In this document: one piece after another, positions 5,183 to 7,291 of the stretch
Layout: each line of letters opens with the position of its first letter
Position numbering within the stretch: the first letter of the stretch is position 1
Origin: Prevotellaceae bacterium
GTDB taxonomy: Bacteria > Bacteroidota > Bacteroidia > Bacteroidales > UBA932
Reading direction: 5' to 3'
Length of the DNA stretch: 7,291 nucleotides
Assembly: GCA_031259935.1 (NCBI GenBank)
Contig: JAIRKV010000258.1
Span: 1-7,291 of the forward strand
Notes under the pieces: model-generated
The model's database searches: none
The model's input: only the letters and a program-made list of their open reading frames with translations
What the model was told of the DNA's origin: nothing
Position numbers and translations under genes: made by a program

Positions 5183-7291
5183 TTACTTGTTCCCTTTTAC
5201 TATTGCCGATTCTGATTTTATATCGCCTGCATTTACATTCACATCATCTTTTTGTTTTCCCCAGCGGAATACTTTCACGAATTTAAAGAAAATACCTTTG
5301 CTACGTCGAAAATCATTAAAATACTCATATTTTCTATACGGCGCTACTTTGGAGTTATTCTCTATTGCTTTTGTAAGCGAACTCGTAAAAGGATCGAAAC
5401 ATCCGAAACCGATATAAAATTTGGGGTGAACGTAAAAAAGAGTAATCTGTTCGCCACCTTCGCCGCGAGTAAGAGTTTCGCCAAAAAAAACATCATTGTA
5501 ATGATGAAAAAAACTGTAACGCAATTGCCATCTTTTATAATAAAAATTAGCTCTGCCATAAAAACGAAAAATAGATTCGTGATGTTTATATGTGTTCCCA
5601 TAACTGAAATATCTGTCGAATGCACCGTACACATACATACTTAAAAAATTCCACAGTTTCGTTACTCCGAAAGTAAAAGATGACGACAGCTTTTGAAAAT
5701 TTTTGTGATTCTCTACAGCGCGAATAATATAATAATTATCCAAATACGAATTTTCCATCACAGGCTTTGCTGTATATCTATATGCTATTTGTAAAGACAG
5801 TTGTATTTTTTTTGATTCAAAATCATATAAAATTCTTCCATAATAATATTTTGGAATTTGAATATAAGGATTTCCACGACGAATTTGTAAAGAATCAATA
5901 AACTGGTCAATATTACTGAAGTCAGATAATTCAGGGAAACTGTTATATCCAAACATGGCGTAAGAATATATGCGACTTTTGTCATCAAAACTGTATATGC
6001 CTGTCAGCCCACTTGAAAAATTGTATTTATTTATCTTGACCGTTTCCACAGAATGACCGTTTCGGTATAATGAAAACGATGTATATAACATCCATTTTTT
6101 ATTTAAAAACCCTGCAGAAGTTGCTAATGTACTTCTATTTAAATAAATTAGAGAATTAACATCCTGTACATTGTTTTGATAAATATTTTTGGTTCGAACA
6201 TGATTGTGTCTCAAATCTCCGGAAAGTTCAAATTGCCATCCTGAATTTCCCAAATCAATCATATTTTCGTACGAAATATTAGCTGAATATATTTGTTGTT
6301 TTTCGTCAACATCCGAATAAAAATAATTTTCAACCGTATTGTCGCTCAAACGTTCCTGATAATCCCGCTTATAATTACGCTGAAAATATCCACCCGAAAG
6401 GCTTGCATACAATATTTGATTTTTGCCCAAAGGCTCTTGATAATAAAGGCGTAAGCGAGGAGTAAAGGCAGTATTACGCGAATTATCGGTCATAACCAAG
6501 GTATCTGCATTGGCGCTTGTAATAAGATGACTTTTAAAATTATTATCGGGAAAATTCTCTATTTCACTGCTTAATGAAACATCAAATATTCTGTCGTTTT
6601 TAAAATAATTATATCTGAAATTAAAATTTTGAATCAAATATCTGAAACGTGCCGGCATTCCAATTTCTTTACGTTGTATGGTTGAATTGTTTAAATGAAA
6701 AATTTCCGCATTATCACGCCACTGTGATTTAAAATCGCGAAATTGAGGCATATACCATATTGAAAATTGAGAAGCGCCGTTATAAAACTTTGCATAAAAA
6801 CTGTCTTCGCCATAAATCCCTGTCAAGCCATTGTGAAGGTCTGCGGTAAATGTTCCTCCTTTTTCTATCTGGTTTATAATGAAATTAACTACTACCGCTG
6901 CATTTGAAAAACGAGCGGTAGGAACATCCGAATATTCAACTCTTATCACATTTTTTGCATCCAAACCTGTTATTTCTTGCATATCGGCTTCACGTCCGTT
7001 TATCAAAAACACAGCGCTACCGCCACCCATAACCAACACACTGTTTTTTACAATATCAACGGACAGTCGCGGCAAATCAAGATTATCAAGCAAAATAAAT
7101 CCAGTAGGGGATTTTTCCAACTGTTCATTTGTCGGCGTAACTATTCGTTTGCCATCTTTAAATACAGTGTTACTGCCATAAACTACCGTTTCCTGCAATG
7201 ATTGAGCATCTGGCAAAAGCATAATTTCGCCAACGTTTCCGCCAGCCACGTTTATTGTTTTGTTTTGATAGCCTGTATAACTGAATATTAA
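5183..7291 (-). CDS. Outer-membrane beta-barrel protein, TonB-dependent-receptor-like (partial, 5' end outside window)
   Basis: The frame is open from the window edge to TAA at 5185-5183, with 702 residues visible. A GTG at 7249 could be mistaken for a start, but the frame upstream of it encodes LIFSYTGYQNKTINVAGG, the typical last strands of a carboxypeptidase-regulatory-like domain, so the real start and signal peptide lie beyond the window. Next come the linker MLLPDAQSLQETVVYG and a plug-like region with FILLDNLDLPRLSVD, AVFLINGREADM and VEYSDVPTARFSNAAVVVNFI, then a long aromatic-rich barrel of the OMP_b-brl_3 type. The tail after the last barrel strands (KFVKVFRWGKQKDD) is hydrophilic. 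It has the same architecture as the next gene but clearly different sequence, so the two are diverged paralogues and not a recent duplication. The 270-bp gap and intervening promoter suggest it may be a separate transcription unit. The transported or bound substrate is unknown. Confidence 0.85.
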   Translation of the reverse strand, partial: LIFSYTGYQNKTINVAGGNVGEIMLLPDAQSLQETVVYGSNTVFKDGKRIVTPTNEQLEKSPTGFILLDNLDLPRLSVDIVKNSVLVMGGGSAVFLINGREADMQEITGLDAKNVIRVEYSDVPTARFSNAAVVVNFIINQIEKGGTFTADLHNGLTGIYGEDSFYAKFYNGASQFSIWYMPQFRDFKSQWRDNAEIFHLNNSTIQRKEIGMPARFRYLIQNFNFRYNYFKNDRIFDVSLSSEIENFPDNNFKSHLITSANADTLVMTDNSRNTAFTPRLRLYYQEPLGKNQILYASLSGGYFQRNYKRDYQERLSDNTVENYFYSDVDEKQQIYSANISYENMIDLGNSGWQFELSGDLRHNHVRTKNIYQNNVQDVNSLIYLNRSTLATSAGFLNKKWMLYTSFSLYRNGHSVETVKINKYNFSSGLTGIYSFDDKSRIYSYAMFGYNSFPELSDFSNIDQFIDSLQIRRGNPYIQIPKYYYGRILYDFESKKIQLSLQIAYRYTAKPVMENSYLDNYYIIRAVENHKNFQKLSSSFTFGVTKLWNFLSMYVYGAFDRYFSYGNTYKHHESIFRFYGRANFYYKRWQLRYSFFHHYNDVFFGETLTRGEGGEQITLFYVHPKFYIGFGCFDPFTSSLTKAIENNSKVAPYRKYEYFNDFRRSKGIFFKFVKVFRWGKQKDDVNVNAGDIKSESAIVKGNK

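Noticed and set aside
5037..5417. Plus-strand open frame of 126 codons, and other plus-strand frames antisense to the barrels and exporter
   Set aside because: They overlap well-supported minus-strand genes, have no domain-like composition, no preceding signals and no conserved start context, and look like shadows of the real genes.
7247..7249. GTG at 7249 as the true start of the first barrel gene
   Set aside because: The same frame is open to the window edge and encodes a recognisable end of a carboxypeptidase-regulatory-like domain (FSYTGYQNKTIN), so the gene begins outside the window.

Overview
The window looks like part of a Bacteroidota (probably Bacteroidales) genome. It is AT-rich, its outer-membrane proteins have the carboxypeptidase-regulatory-like plus OMP_b-brl_3 architecture common in that phylum, it has promoter-like TTG/TAnnTTTG elements, and no gene start is preceded by a clear Shine-Dalgarno sequence. 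Every gene I can support is on the minus strand, so the natural reading direction is from 7291 down to 1.

In reading order: (1) 7291-5183 is a TonB-dependent-receptor-like outer-membrane beta-barrel protein whose start lies outside the window. (2) 5182-4913 is a 270-bp AT-rich gap with a good Bacteroidetes-type promoter (5043-5014). (3) 4912-2609 is a second, divergent protein of the same barrel family with a clear signal peptide. (4) Three bases after its stop, 2605-317 is a C39-peptidase-containing ABC exporter gene (bacteriocin / double-glycine leader peptide type, about 731 aa when reconstructed) that is broken in two places. (5) Three bases after its stop, 313-1 is the start of a HlyD-like membrane fusion protein that runs off the window.

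The layout suggests a peptide export locus. The C39-ABC protein would cleave and pump a leader-bearing peptide, HlyD would bridge the periplasm, and the barrel proteins would sit in the outer membrane as a receptor or partner. No precursor peptide, maturation enzyme or TolC-like gene is visible here.

The most notable observation is an 89-bp MITE-like element at 1657-1745. It has about 15-bp imperfect terminal inverted repeats starting TACCAAAC and is flanked by a 3-bp TAA duplication. It sits inside the exporter gene between transmembrane helices 2 and 3. Removing the element plus one TAA copy restores the reading frame exactly (RIERFL-TAQTLILLFS). A second lesion, one extra G at 2571-2572, shifts the frame just before the catalytic cysteine. 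The C39 domain also carries Asn where the third catalytic residue is normally Asp. The exporter is therefore probably a recent pseudogene, or it is expressed as two fragments by some unconventional route.
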